The translations under genes and the position numbers were made by a program. Of a DNA stretch of 35,957 nt, positions 1 through 9,166 are shown piece after piece (position 1 is the first letter of the stretch; each line of letters opens with the position of its first letter). The stretch is taken from NCBI GenBank assembly GCA_002212985.1, contig NBMY01000103.1, positions 1 through 35,957 of the forward strand, in the 5' to 3' direction. Below the pieces are notes generated by a model. The model made no database searches. It had not been told where the DNA came from and saw only the letters and a program-made list of their open reading frames with translations. This stretch comes from Sphingobacteriales bacterium TSM_CSS (lineage in GTDB: Bacteria; Bacteroidota; Bacteroidia; Chitinophagales; UBA2359).

Positions 1-1598
1 AAATTGCACACAACGCCATTAAACTGCAATGCAAAGCACAACTTGAACTGGCCGCGCAATGCGGAAAACCCAAACGCCAACTGCCCGAACCGCCTGCCGG
101 CGATGAAACGCTTAAAACCGCCGTGCAGGAATTTGCTCAGGAACGAATTAGAGAAATCGTAAAATCGGGATTGGGTAAACAAGAACGCAAAGAAAAGTTT
201 AAAGTGGTGGAAACCGAATTTTTAGCCACCTTAGGCGAAGAACCAGACCCCGAAAAAGTAGAATTGGCCGAAGAATACCTCGAAGACCTGCACCGCACCA
301 TTGTGCGCAACGTAATACTCGAAGACGGGCAGCGCCTTGACGGCCGCAAAACTACCGACATCCGGCCGTTACTTATGGAAGTAGATTTTCTGCCAACGCC
401 GCACGGCAGCGCCCTGTTCTGCCGCGGCGAAACACAGTCTATTACCACCGTTACACTTGGAACCAAACAAGATGAGCAAATGCTCGATAAATCTATAGGT
501 TTAGAGTATTCGCGCTTTTTGCTGCACTATAATTTTCCGCCCTTTTCTACCGGCGAGGTAAAACCCATGCGTGGACCCGGACGCCGCGAAATTGGACACG
601 GTAACTTGGCCATGCGCTCTTTAAAACAGGTATTGCCGCCCGATGAGGAAAACCTTTACACCATCAGGGTGGTTTCCGATATTCTGGAATCGAACGGCTC
701 TTCTTCCATGGCTACCGTTTGTGCCGGTTCTTTGGCGCTGATGGATGCCGGGGTGCAGGTTCGTCAGGCTGTATCGGGCATTGCAATGGGTTTAATTAGC
801 GAAGGAAACCGCGTAGCTGTTTTATCCGATATTTTGGGCGATGAAGACCACTTAGGCGATATGGACTTTAAAGTTACCGGTACCGAAAACGGCGTTTGCG
901 GCGTACAAATGGACATTAAAATTGACGGCTTGTCGGCCGATGTATTGCGGCAGGCGCTCTACCAAGCCCGCGAAGGCAGGTTGCACATTCTGCACCAAAT
1001 GAATCAGGTAATTTCTGCTCCAAGACCAGACCTGAAACCACATGCACCCCGAATTGTGAAACTGTATATTGACAAAGAATTTATTGGCGCCGTTATTGGT
1101 CCGGGCGGCAAGGTAATTCAGGAAATGCAGCGCGAAACCAAAACCACTATTAACATTGAAGAAAAAGAAAACGGCAAAGGCGAAGTGCTGATTTATGGGT
1201 CTGATAAAGCCGCCCTCGATGCTGCCGTAATGCGTATACGTGCCATAGCTACTGTACCCGAAGTGGGCGAGGTGTACAATGCTAAAGTTAAAAGCATTAT
1301 GCCCTACGGCGCATTTGTAGAGTTTATGCCGGGCAAAGAAGGGTTGCTCCACATTTCCGAAATTTCTTACTCACGCCTCGAAAACATGGAGGGTGTGCTG
1401 AAAGAAGGCGAAATGATAATGGTAAAACTGGTAGGTGTTGACGACAGAACGGGTAAATTCAAACTGTCGCACAAGGTATTACTGCCCAAACCCGATGGCA
1501 CTATTGATGATGATGCCGGCGGCAACGATAACCGCAACCAAAACCGCGACCGCGGCGACCGCCGTCAGGGTGGGCCGCCGCGCCACAACCGCCGCTAA
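1..1598 (+). CDS. pnp: Polyribonucleotide nucleotidyltransferase (PNPase), 3' part
   Basis: Phosphorolytic 3'-5' exoribonuclease acting in the cytoplasm in mRNA decay and RNA quality control. The gene enters from the left edge in the frame beginning at base 3; the GTG at 123 is an internal valine, not a start. The visible part holds the end of the alpha-helical linker, the second RNase PH core (including the segment with RRREIGHG-like residues near base 590), a KH domain with the IGPGGK loop near base 1090, and an S1 domain beginning near base 1264 (GEVYNAKVKSIMPYGAFVEF). The tail is rich in Asn, Arg and Gly, which is common in PNPases of this phylum. The order RNase PH, KH, S1 is diagnostic. 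A strong intrinsic terminator follows about 40 bases after the stop. Only the N-terminal RNase PH domain is missing. Confidence 0.97.
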   Translation, partial: IAHNAIKLQCKAQLELAAQCGKPKRQLPEPPAGDETLKTAVQEFAQERIREIVKSGLGKQERKEKFKVVETEFLATLGEEPDPEKVELAEEYLEDLHRTIVRNVILEDGQRLDGRKTTDIRPLLMEVDFLPTPHGSALFCRGETQSITTVTLGTKQDEQMLDKSIGLEYSRFLLHYNFPPFSTGEVKPMRGPGRREIGHGNLAMRSLKQVLPPDEENLYTIRVVSDILESNGSSSMATVCAGSLALMDAGVQVRQAVSGIAMGLISEGNRVAVLSDILGDEDHLGDMDFKVTGTENGVCGVQMDIKIDGLSADVLRQALYQAREGRLHILHQMNQVISAPRPDLKPHAPRIVKLYIDKEFIGAVIGPGGKVIQEMQRETKTTINIEEKENGKGEVLIYGSDKAALDAAVMRIRAIATVPEVGEVYNAKVKSIMPYGAFVEFMPGKEGLLHISEISYSRLENMEGVLKEGEMIMVKLVGVDDRTGKFKLSHKVLLPKPDGTIDDDAGGNDNRNQNRDRGDRRQGGPPRHNRR

Positions 1599-1635
1599 TC
1601 CTTTTGCCGGCACAAATTAGTTGGTTAAAATGATA

Positions 1636-1669
1636 AAAACCCCCTGCTGAGTTATCGGCAGGGGGTTTT
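1636..1669 (+). terminator. Intrinsic terminator of pnp
   Basis: A 12-bp stem (AAAACCCCCTGC at 1636-1647 pairing with GCAGGGGGTTTT at 1658-1669) encloses a 10-base loop and runs into a T-rich tract. It lies 38 bases after the pnp stop. An almost identical copy lies after the next gene, at 3418-3453. Confidence 0.9.
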
Positions 1670-1765
1670 GTTTTACTAGGCAATAAATAATATGTTGAGG
1701 CAACCCTTTACTGAAAAACTACGTTGATAAAATTGAATCTTAATTTTTTGATAAAAAAACTCAAT

Positions 1766-3385
1766 ATGAAGCCACTATTACCAATTGTTTTTCTGTTTTT
1801 GATGACGCACCCGGTTTTTGCTCAAACATTTGACAGCCTTTCTATGAATAATATAGGGGCAAATATTCTTGCAGGAGGTAAAGTATTTGGAAGTGAGGAT
1901 GGAGGAAAAGATGGCATATATTACCCATTAAGTGAGAATATTAAAAACAATACGGTTTATGCAGGCGGATATTGGTTGGGCGGTGTAGATATGGGTGGAC
2001 TACTGCATGTGGCTGCCCAAACTTACAATCAGTCGGGTTTTGATTATTGGACTGGCCCTGTTGCTACTAATTATGATGCAGATTACGATAATCGCTATAA
2101 CAGAGTTTGGAGTATTACCCGACAGGAAATAAATAACCATACGCTTAATTATAATTCTGAGGGCTATATTATGCCCGAAGTAATTGCAAACTGGCCTGTA
2201 CATGGAAATGTGGCAAATGGTGAACCTTATTATTTGGCTCCTTTTACCGATGTGAATAACGATGGCGTGTATCATCCCGATCAGGGTGATTACCCGATAA
2301 TAAACGGTGATAAAGCGGTTTATTTTATCATTAATGATGCCCGATTACCACATACTGAAACTGGCGGCAATCCTTTTGGCATTGATATTTATAGCATGGT
2401 TTATGCTTACAATGCACCCGATATACCTTTTCTGCATAATTCTATTTTTTTGAATACCCGAATAGTTAATCGATCTGAACAAACATACAATATGCTATTT
2501 GGCATGTGGATGGACTTTGATATGGGTAATTTATATAATGACGCTACAGGGTGTGATACTTTATTGAATATGTATTATGGATATAACAGAGATACAATTA
2601 GCGAAGAGATGATGGAGAACGGACTTCCTGCGCAAGGCTGTATGATGCTAAACCATCATCTTAATTCCTGTCTTGTGAGCAAAAATGATTTTAGTGTGCA
2701 AGGGAATCCAAATACTCCTGATGAATATTATCGCTACCTTAATGGTTTATGGAAAAATGGTGCACCTTTAACGTATGGAGGTAATGGTATGGGAGGTGAT
2801 ATTGCAACCCACTATATGTTTTCGGGCAACCCTCTTTCAGGTGAGGGATGGACAATGCTAAATGCAGACCCTCCTTTTTCTCCTCCAACTGATTTAAGAG
2901 TGCAAGGTTCTATTAATCCCTTCTCCTTATCACCTAACGAACAAATTTGCATTGATATGGCTTTTCCAGCGGCGCAGGCACCGTCAGGTACACCTATGCC
3001 GCATATTGCCGCTGTTGCACAACTTAAAGAATACGCACAGGAAATACAAGATTGGTACGATACTTCCTTTGGTAATTGCGCTATAGACCTATTGGCTACA
3101 GGGGTACATGATTTCACTGCAAACCAACCTGAAATGCAGGTACATATCCGATACGATATGGCTTCACAAAACGTAGTATTCGATATTAGCAGTCCTTATC
3201 AGGAGCAGGTTAACTTACAACTCATTAATATGGAAGGGAAAATAGCCCAGAACTATCAAGCTGTTCTCCAAAAGGGCAGTAACACCCTATCCTTTTCCTT
3301 TACCGGATTGCCCCAAGGTATGTATATTGCATCTGTATCATCGACACGTAATAGTTGGAGGGGTAAAATTATCGTACCTTTCTAA
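1766..3385 (+). CDS. Secreted T9SS cargo protein, unknown function
   Basis: A protein of about 539 residues whose function I do not recognise. I chose the ATG at 1766 because it places a clear Sec signal peptide at the N-terminus (MKPLLPIVFLFLMTHPVFAQ); the longer frame begins at TTG 1724 and would bury it. The middle contains an Asp/Asn-rich calcium-binding-like stretch (DVNNDGVYHPDQGDYP). The last 80 residues look like a T9SS type A sorting domain: alternating strands, then a QGMYIASV segment and a basic end. The protein should therefore cross the outer membrane through T9SS and be anchored or released at the surface. The coding sequence looks richer in A and T than its neighbours, and the gene sits alone between two near-identical terminators, which suggests independent acquisition. 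No enzymatic motif was found. Confidence 0.8.
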   Translation: MKPLLPIVFLFLMTHPVFAQTFDSLSMNNIGANILAGGKVFGSEDGGKDGIYYPLSENIKNNTVYAGGYWLGGVDMGGLLHVAAQTYNQSGFDYWTGPVATNYDADYDNRYNRVWSITRQEINNHTLNYNSEGYIMPEVIANWPVHGNVANGEPYYLAPFTDVNNDGVYHPDQGDYPIINGDKAVYFIINDARLPHTETGGNPFGIDIYSMVYAYNAPDIPFLHNSIFLNTRIVNRSEQTYNMLFGMWMDFDMGNLYNDATGCDTLLNMYYGYNRDTISEEMMENGLPAQGCMMLNHHLNSCLVSKNDFSVQGNPNTPDEYYRYLNGLWKNGAPLTYGGNGMGGDIATHYMFSGNPLSGEGWTMLNADPPFSPPTDLRVQGSINPFSLSPNEQICIDMAFPAAQAPSGTPMPHIAAVAQLKEYAQEIQDWYDTSFGNCAIDLLATGVHDFTANQPEMQVHIRYDMASQNVVFDISSPYQEQVNLQLINMEGKIAQNYQAVLQKGSNTLSFSFTGLPQGMYIASVSSTRNSWRGKIIVPF

Positions 3386-3417
3386 GAGTGTATCACGACT
3401 GACTTATATTTCAAAAT

Positions 3418-3453
3418 AAAAACCCCCTGCTGAGTTTTCGGCAGGGGGTTTTT
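3418..3453. terminator. Bidirectional terminator between convergent genes
   Basis: The stem AAAAACCCCCTGC/GCAGGGGGTTTTT has a 10-base loop and A/T tracts on both sides, so it can end transcription of the cargo gene (plus) and of rseP (minus). It matches the pnp terminator except for one loop base and one extra T. Confidence 0.88.
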
Positions 3454-3475
3454 GTTTCGCAAATTGAGTTATACT

Positions 3476-4792
3476 TTAGAACTTATTGTAAAACCACTTG
3501 TAAATATCATTGCCAAAGGCAAAGACCATAAGGCAAAGCAGTAATATCATTCCGAAAATCTGTGCTTTTTCCAGTATGGCATCGCTTATTTTGCGGCGGG
3601 TTATGGTTTCAATAGCAATAAACAAAATATGCCCGCCATCAAGCGCCGGAATGGGTAAAATGTTCATAAAGGCCAGAACAAAAGAAAGCAGCCCGGTAAT
3701 ACGCCAAAAGCGTTTCCAGTCCCATTGTCCGCCATAAATTCGGGCAATGGCAATAGGGCTTGCTAAGTTATCGCGCACGCTCAGTCGGCCGGTAAACATA
3801 AGTTTAAAGGCAATAATTTGAGAGGCCACCAAATCATACCCGTCTTTAAAACTATAGTGAAAAGCGCTTCCCCATGTGTAGGGCTTATAAGTATAGGGCA
3901 GGTCAATAGCCGGAACAAACCCTATTTTACCACTGGTATCTACTTTTGAAGTTAGGGTAAGATTTTGCCCGTTGCGGTCAATGCCCACCAGCACCTGCCC
4001 GCCTTTGAAATTTTTCAGTACTTCGCCAATTTGTACAAAACGGTCAATAACAGTAGAGTCAATTCGCACAATACGGTCGCCTTTTTGCAGGCCGGCCTGT
4101 TCGGCAAAAGAGCCGGACATAAGCGCCTCAACGGTTACTTTTTCGTACATGGTTCCTACGAACGGGTTTTTTATCTGTTCATAGAAGTTGTTGGGCGTTT
4201 TAAGATGAATGGTTTGCCCGTTTCTTTCAACGGTTAAGTCTGAGCCAAAAAACACTTTTGTAGAGATAAGTTCTTTGAATCGTTCAAAAGGTTTGCCGTT
4301 AATGGCGGTTATTTTATCGCCGTTTTGCAGTCCAATGTTTTTGGCGGCATCGTAGGCATAAATACCATCTTTGTTTACCTCGCTCATAGGCAGGTATTCT
4401 TTTTCCAGCGTGGCCAGGAACATGGTAAAAATTATAATGCCAGTAATTACATTCATAACAACGCCGGCAATCATTACTATAAACCTTTGCCATGCCGGTT
4501 TTGCCCTGAATTCCCATGGTTGTGGCTCGCCCATGAGGGCCGATTTATCCTGAGTTTCATCTATCATGCCCGAAATTTGCACATAGCCGCCCATTGGCAG
4601 CCAGCCAATGCCATATTCGGTTTCGCCTATTTGCTTGCTCCATAATTTTTTACCCCAGGCATCAAAAAATATATAAAATTTGGGTACTCTCATGCCAAAA
4701 GCTTTTGCAGCAAGAAAATGTCCCAGTTCATGCACAAAAACCAGCAGCGAAAGCCCCAGCATTAATTGACCAATCATTATCAGCGTTTCCAT
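3476..4792 (-). CDS. rseP: Site-2 intramembrane metalloprotease RseP
   Basis: Zinc metalloprotease of the inner membrane that cuts transmembrane segments, classically those of anti-sigma factors and remnant signal peptides. At 438 residues it has the normal family length. The first membrane helix carries HELGH (H21, E22, H25), the zinc-binding and catalytic site. Two PDZ-like domains follow at roughly residues 140-205 and 215-275, and the second conserved motif, NILPIPALDGGH, lies near residue 380, giving the third zinc ligand (Asp). At least three hydrophobic helices are visible. It is the last gene of a minus-strand run after the GH3-family gene, with a 166-base gap that may hold its own promoter. 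Which sigma factor pathway it serves cannot be told from this window. Confidence 0.95.
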   Translation of the reverse strand: METLIMIGQLMLGLSLLVFVHELGHFLAAKAFGMRVPKFYIFFDAWGKKLWSKQIGETEYGIGWLPMGGYVQISGMIDETQDKSALMGEPQPWEFRAKPAWQRFIVMIAGVVMNVITGIIIFTMFLATLEKEYLPMSEVNKDGIYAYDAAKNIGLQNGDKITAINGKPFERFKELISTKVFFGSDLTVERNGQTIHLKTPNNFYEQIKNPFVGTMYEKVTVEALMSGSFAEQAGLQKGDRIVRIDSTVIDRFVQIGEVLKNFKGGQVLVGIDRNGQNLTLTSKVDTSGKIGFVPAIDLPYTYKPYTWGSAFHYSFKDGYDLVASQIIAFKLMFTGRLSVRDNLASPIAIARIYGGQWDWKRFWRITGLLSFVLAFMNILPIPALDGGHILFIAIETITRRKISDAILEKAQIFGMILLLCLMVFAFGNDIYKWFYNKF

Positions 4793-4958
4793 GGAAAGGG
4801 TAAGTGTCGTTTTAAAAATGAACGGTTAAAATTTAAGCAAAAAATCAAATTCATATACGATTAGATACTGCCCGCAACTTTTTTGCAAAGGCAACCGGCA
4901 TTGCAATAGGTAGGTATTGGGGGGCAAATATTACAGTCATACAACGCAAAGCATAGGG

Positions 4959-6455
4959 TTAAAGTTTGTAGCCGAGCAGTGCATCGGCAAATTGCCTGTT
5001 ATTGCTCAGGCGCGGAACTTTATTTTGTCCGCCCAGTTTGCCTATAGATTTCATATACTGCCTGAAAGCGCCGGTTTTAAGCGGCACTATTTTAAGCGGT
5101 TGCAGTACATTGCCTTTAATTAAATCGGCATAATAGCTGTTTTTCTTTTGCAAATGATGGTCAACTGTTTGGGTAAAACGGTTCAGATTTTGGGGCAGTG
5201 TATCAAATTCAACCAGCCATTCATGGTAAGATTTTTCGGTTCCGGCTTGTTGAATTTTTGGGGCAACGGTAAATTCGGTAATATGTACTCCTTCGGCATT
5301 GGCGGCTTCCAGCAGCGCTTGTTCTACTTCTTCGGCAATTACATGCTCTCCAAAGGCCGATATATAGTGCTTTACCCGTCCTGTAACCACCATGAGCGGG
5401 GGTTTTACCGATAAAAACTTAACGGTATCGCCTAAGTTATAGCCCCACAAACCGGCGTTGCTGTTAATAATTAGGGCATAATTTATACCCGGTTCCACCT
5501 CGGCAAGAGAAAGGCGGCGGGGGTTGGGAAGGTTAATTTCGCTTACTGGAACAAATTCGAAAAATATACCCGAATTTACATTAAGCAGCAGCCCTTCTTT
5601 GTTTGGGCGGTATTGGTATGCCACAAAACCCTCAGAAGCCGGAAACGTTTCTACCGTATCTACCCGTTTACCTATGCTGTTTTCCAATTTCGCGCGGTAG
5701 GGTTCAAAATTTACACCGCCATGCACCATCAGGCTGAAATTGGGGAAAACTTCGCGAACGGATTTTCCGGTTTGGGCAATTATTTTATCAAAATACATTT
5801 GAACCCAGGGCGGAATGCCGCTAATGAGTCGAACATCTTGGTGAATGGTTTCTTGTACAATTTTATCTACCTTTTCTTCCCATTCCTCCATGCAGTTGGT
5901 GGCATAGGTAGGTAGCTGATTGCTGCGCCAAAACGCCGGAATATGATGGTTTACAATGCCCGAAAGCCTGCCGGTAAGAATGCCCGATTTTGTTTCCAAT
6001 ACCGGACTACCCGAAAGATATACCATTTTACCATCAAAAAAAGCCGTATTGCCCGATTGGTGCGCATACAACATCACTGCATTGCGGGCGCTGTTAAAAT
6101 GATTGGCTATGGAAGCACGAGTAATAGGTATATATTTTGTGCCCGAGGTGGTGCCAGACGTTTTGGCAAAATACAGCGGTTTTCCCGGCCACAATACATT
6201 GCTATGACCGGCCAGCATAGGTTCGGTATAGCGCTTAAGTGCTTCGTAATCGCGTATGGATACCCGTTCTTTAAAATCGTCATAAGTTTTAATGCGTGCA
6301 AACCCATGCTCTTTTCCAAACAAAGTATGTTTTGCTTCGGAAAGCAATCTTTTAAACCATACCTGCTGAATTTCGGCATATCTGAAAGCCCATTTTTCTA
6401 CGTCCTTTGCTATCCAGCCTGCCAGAGGTTTGCCTAATGTTGCCCTTAAACCCAT
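4959..6455 (-). CDS. GH3 auxin-responsive-promoter family protein (acyl-adenylating enzyme)
   Basis: Member of the GH3 family in the ANL (firefly luciferase-like) superfamily. Plant members conjugate amino acids to acyl acids by way of an acyl-adenylate; the substrate of the bacterial members is generally unknown. From the ATG at 6455 the protein is 498 residues, the usual family length. The longer open frame reaches 6602 but would overlap the upstream peptidase gene by about 100 bases and add an unrelated N-terminus, so I rejected it. The nucleotide-binding loop is TSGTTSGTKYIP near residues 99-110, and a downstream acidic motif (GYNLGDTVKF) matches the ANL YxxGD ATP-binding site. It lies 46 bases after the M42 peptidase gene, probably in one transcript. 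Confidence 0.9.
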   Translation of the reverse strand: MGLRATLGKPLAGWIAKDVEKWAFRYAEIQQVWFKRLLSEAKHTLFGKEHGFARIKTYDDFKERVSIRDYEALKRYTEPMLAGHSNVLWPGKPLYFAKTSGTTSGTKYIPITRASIANHFNSARNAVMLYAHQSGNTAFFDGKMVYLSGSPVLETKSGILTGRLSGIVNHHIPAFWRSNQLPTYATNCMEEWEEKVDKIVQETIHQDVRLISGIPPWVQMYFDKIIAQTGKSVREVFPNFSLMVHGGVNFEPYRAKLENSIGKRVDTVETFPASEGFVAYQYRPNKEGLLLNVNSGIFFEFVPVSEINLPNPRRLSLAEVEPGINYALIINSNAGLWGYNLGDTVKFLSVKPPLMVVTGRVKHYISAFGEHVIAEEVEQALLEAANAEGVHITEFTVAPKIQQAGTEKSYHEWLVEFDTLPQNLNRFTQTVDHHLQKKNSYYADLIKGNVLQPLKIVPLKTGAFRQYMKSIGKLGGQNKVPRLSNNRQFADALLGYKL

Positions 6456-6501
6456 GTTTTGCCTGTAAATGATTGAATTAATTGGTGTAAGAAAACTTTG
6501 A

Positions 6502-7509
6502 TTAAAGTTGGTTAATATATGCCATGCAAAGGTCAATAGTGGCTTCAATGCCTTTTTTGTGGGTGCGCTCCATGCCATGCGATGCAGCCACCCCCGGACC
6601 AATTAGCGCCACCCTGAAATCATGACCGGCTCTCAGCGCTGCCGAGCCATCGGATCCGTAGTAGGGGTAAATATCTGTTTTACAGGGTATTTGATGTTTT
6701 TCGGCAAGTTGCGTCAGTTTTTTCCTGAAATGGTAGTCATATGGCCCACTGCTGTCTTTGGCGCAAATAGAGCAATGCTGCTCGGTGCCCTCGCAACCGG
6801 CGCCTACTACGCCCATGTCAATAACCAGCAGTTCTTCTATGGTTGCGGCATAACCACCCGACCCGCCATGCCCTACTTCCTCATAGTTTGAAAAGAACAG
6901 TTGAACAGGCGCCTGTTGCTTGTGTGCTGCCATGCGCCTTGCTATTTCAAACAAAACAAAGCAGCCCGCCTTATTATCCATAAACCGCGATTTAATGTAG
7001 CCGCTTGGCAGTTCCTGATATCGGGTATCAAAACAAATAATATCGCCTACTTTAATGCCTAATTGTTCAGTATCGGCTTTGTTTTGGACCGGTTCGTCAA
7101 TTCTTATGTGCATACTGCCAATATCGCGCTTCGTAGCTGCTGCTTCGGCATTTACATGGGTAGAGGGGTTGTTTAGCAGCAGCGTTCCGGTGTAAACCTT
7201 ATCGGCAAGGGTATAAATGCGGCAGTATTCGCCCTCAAAACTGTTGAGCAGCGGTCCTCCAAGCAACGATATACCTAAAGTGCCATCGGGATTAATGCGC
7301 GAAACAATAGCACCCAACGTATCGGTATGAGCAGCAATGGCCAGTTTAGGTTGACTTCCCAACGAACAGGTTACTGCCTGTTTGTTGGTATATTGCGGTT
7401 GCCAGCCGTAAGAGCCAAGCAGGTGATGAATGTACTGCGCCGCTTTTTTAGTGTAACCGGTGGGTGAATCTATGGCAACTAATTCTTGCAGGGTTTGATA
7501 ACTAAGCAT
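6502..7509 (-). CDS. M42 family metallopeptidase (glutamyl/leucyl aminopeptidase type)
   Basis: Cytoplasmic di-metal aminopeptidase of 335 residues; family members form large tetrahedral particles that trim peptides. The family's metal ligands and catalytic acids are all seen: H61 and D63 (AAHTD), the bridging D177 (FMDNKAG), the general base E209 with E210 (NYEEVGHG), D230 (VIDMG) and H310 (SHGMERTH). The protein starts at the ATG at 7509, with a -7 type promoter element about 22 bases upstream. It is the first large gene of a minus-strand set followed by the GH3-like enzyme and RseP. An endoglucanase annotation sometimes attached to this family would be misleading; the residues are those of a peptidase. 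Confidence 0.93.
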   Translation of the reverse strand: MLSYQTLQELVAIDSPTGYTKKAAQYIHHLLGSYGWQPQYTNKQAVTCSLGSQPKLAIAAHTDTLGAIVSRINPDGTLGISLLGGPLLNSFEGEYCRIYTLADKVYTGTLLLNNPSTHVNAEAAATKRDIGSMHIRIDEPVQNKADTEQLGIKVGDIICFDTRYQELPSGYIKSRFMDNKAGCFVLFEIARRMAAHKQQAPVQLFFSNYEEVGHGGSGGYAATIEELLVIDMGVVGAGCEGTEQHCSICAKDSSGPYDYHFRKKLTQLAEKHQIPCKTDIYPYYGSDGSAALRAGHDFRVALIGPGVAASHGMERTHKKGIEATIDLCMAYINQL

Positions 7510-7531
7510 GCCCTATTTTTATTTAAGCGTG

Positions 7532-7539
7532 CAAAAATA
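7532..7539 (-). promoter_or_regulatory. Candidate -7 element for the M42 peptidase gene
   Basis: On the minus strand this reads TATTTTTG, matching the Bacteroidota TAnnTTTG element, followed by C. It is 22 bases from the ATG. No well-spaced -33 TTG was found, so the call is tentative. Confidence 0.4.
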
Positions 7540-7546
7540 CAAAAAA

Positions 7547-7708
7547 TTATGGCAAGAAAGGCTGCCCGGGTTGCCTTTTTACCCATATTGCCCTTTGGTA
7601 ATTTCTGATTCCGATTTTCTTATGCCAACCGACATCTTTTTTACCCTTGCCAGATAATATGATGAAACGCATTCGGTTTATAGCCTCTTCACGTTGCTGC
7701 ATACTCAT
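7547..7708 (-). CDS. Possible small basic protein (53 aa), unknown
   Basis: A short open frame starts with ATG AGT ATG at 7708 and ends with TAA 38 bases before the M42 peptidase start. It fills about half of the 308-base region (7510-7817) that otherwise lacks a gene. The product would be basic, with the core MRFIILSGKGKKDVGWHK and no signal peptide. I recognise no family. It could be a genuine small gene in front of the peptidase or a chance frame; the candidate promoter of the peptidase lies just beyond its stop. The rest of the gap holds a candidate promoter for the ATP-grasp gene and nothing else that I can identify. Confidence 0.25.
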   Translation of the reverse strand: MSMQQREEAINRMRFIILSGKGKKDVGWHKKIGIRNYQRAIWVKRQPGQPFLP

Positions 7709-7762
7709 TACAGCATGTAAGGGTTACTAACAAACAGAAAGCAGTTTAACAAGAGCTACTTG

Positions 7763-7771
7763 TAAATTTGC
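7763..7771 (+). promoter_or_regulatory. Candidate -7 element for the ATP-grasp gene
   Basis: TAAATTTGC fits TAnnTTTG with the common trailing C. It lies 46 bases before the ATG at 7818. A -33 TTG at the expected spacing is not visible. Confidence 0.42.
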
Positions 7772-7817
7772 ATTTTTTATTGTTACTTGCAGCCTCAATT
7801 TTAAAGCACCATACTCT

Positions 7818-9050
7818 ATGGAAAACCCCTTAAAGAAAACGCTTAACCTGTTATGCATAGCCTCTTACTTTAAAGGTGTAGATTTTTTAAAATCTGCCAG
7901 CGCACAGGGCTGTAATGTTTATCTGGTTACTTCCAAAAAATTGGAAAACAAACCTTGGCCGCGCGAAGTTTTGAGCGACATTTATTACATGAATCAATTG
8001 GAAGACGGCTCCTGGAATTTGGAAGACCTAAAAGCCGGGTTGGCTTACAAAATGCGCAGTACCCCCATACACCGCATTGTAGCCTTAGATGATTTTGATG
8101 TGGAGCGTGCCGCTTTTTTGCGCGAACATTTTCGCATTCCGGGTATGGGGCAAACCACTGCCCGCCATTTCAGAGATAAACTGGCTATGCGCATGTGCGC
8201 TATGGAAGCCGGTATATTGGTGCCGCCCTTCAGCCCTTTGTTCAACGATGAACAAATACACCAATACACCCGCCAAACAGCACCCCCGTGGGTGGTAAAA
8301 CCCCGAAGCGAGGCCTCCTCGGCAGGTATTACCAAGGTACACAACACCGAAGAACTCTGGGAACTGCTCAACCATAAACTGGCACATGACCGCCATAATT
8401 TTCTTATTGAACAGTTTACCCCCGGCACAGTTTACCATATCGACTCGCTTACCGTTGACGGGCAGGTGGTGTTTGCCCAGGCATCGCGCTACCTCAACAC
8501 ACCTTTTGAAGTAGCCCACGGCGGTGGCATTTTCCGCTCCTGTACAGTAGCTTATGAATCGCAGGAAGAAAAAGAACTGCTCAAACTCAATGAGCAAATT
8601 TTACAAGCCTTCGGAATGCGTTTCAGCGCCTCGCATACCGAAATTATACGCTCTACTGAAAACGGGCAGTTGTATTTCCTCGAAACATCATCAAGGGTAG
8701 GCGGTGCCCATATTGCCGAACAGGTAGCTTTTGCAACCGGGGTAAATCTGTGGGAAGAATGGGCAAAAATTGAAGTAGCCATGGCACGGCAACAGCCTTA
8801 TGTGTTGCCGCAGGTTAAAAGAGAATATTCGGGCATTATTATTTCCCTTACCCGGCAGGAGTATCCCGATGATTCGGGTTTTACCGACCCCGAAATTTGC
8901 TGGCGTATCCAAAACAATCCATACCATATTGGTTTTATTCTTACGTCAAATAGCCGCGAGCGAATCTTATATCTGCTCGATGAGTACGCGCAAAGAATTT
9001 ACAGCAATTTTCACGCCTCAGCGCCCGCACCCGATAAGCCGGCGCACTAA
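7818..9050 (+). CDS. ATP-grasp domain protein, carboxylate-amine ligase type
   Basis: Soluble ATP-grasp protein of 410 residues. The family joins a carboxylate to an amine or thiol through an acyl-phosphate; the substrates here are not predictable. Residues 1-100 look like a pre-ATP-grasp Rossmann-like part. The ATP-grasp fold follows, with the first Lys segment (FRDKLAMR), the second ATP-binding strand (PPWVVKPRSEASSAG near residue 165), a central FLIEQFTPG motif (the adenine-contacting acidic segment), and the C-terminal metal motif YFLETSSRVGG. In most family members the last motif reads ExNxRxGG, so the metal-ligand Asn appears as Ser here. The gene is probably transcribed alone; the next gene, porZ, starts 116 bases later. 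Confidence 0.85.
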   Translation: MENPLKKTLNLLCIASYFKGVDFLKSASAQGCNVYLVTSKKLENKPWPREVLSDIYYMNQLEDGSWNLEDLKAGLAYKMRSTPIHRIVALDDFDVERAAFLREHFRIPGMGQTTARHFRDKLAMRMCAMEAGILVPPFSPLFNDEQIHQYTRQTAPPWVVKPRSEASSAGITKVHNTEELWELLNHKLAHDRHNFLIEQFTPGTVYHIDSLTVDGQVVFAQASRYLNTPFEVAHGGGIFRSCTVAYESQEEKELLKLNEQILQAFGMRFSASHTEIIRSTENGQLYFLETSSRVGGAHIAEQVAFATGVNLWEEWAKIEVAMARQQPYVLPQVKREYSGIIISLTRQEYPDDSGFTDPEICWRIQNNPYHIGFILTSNSRERILYLLDEYAQRIYSNFHASAPAPDKPAH

Positions 9051-9166
9051 ACACCGGTTAACTTGCGTTCATTTCGGGCAAAACAGCAACTTGCATCCAA
9101 CCTTTTTGCTTTTCCCTGCATCAAAGTAGGGTTAAACGGTTTATTTCACAACTGCCATAACCATTT

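Noticed and set aside
852..1352. 166-codon minus-strand frame inside pnp
   Set aside because: It is fully antisense to the KH/S1 region of a certain gene and has no recognisable domain.
6456..6602. N-terminal extension of the GH3-family protein
   Set aside because: It would overlap the M42 peptidase coding sequence by about 100 bases and exceed the usual family length; the ATG at 6455 fits better.
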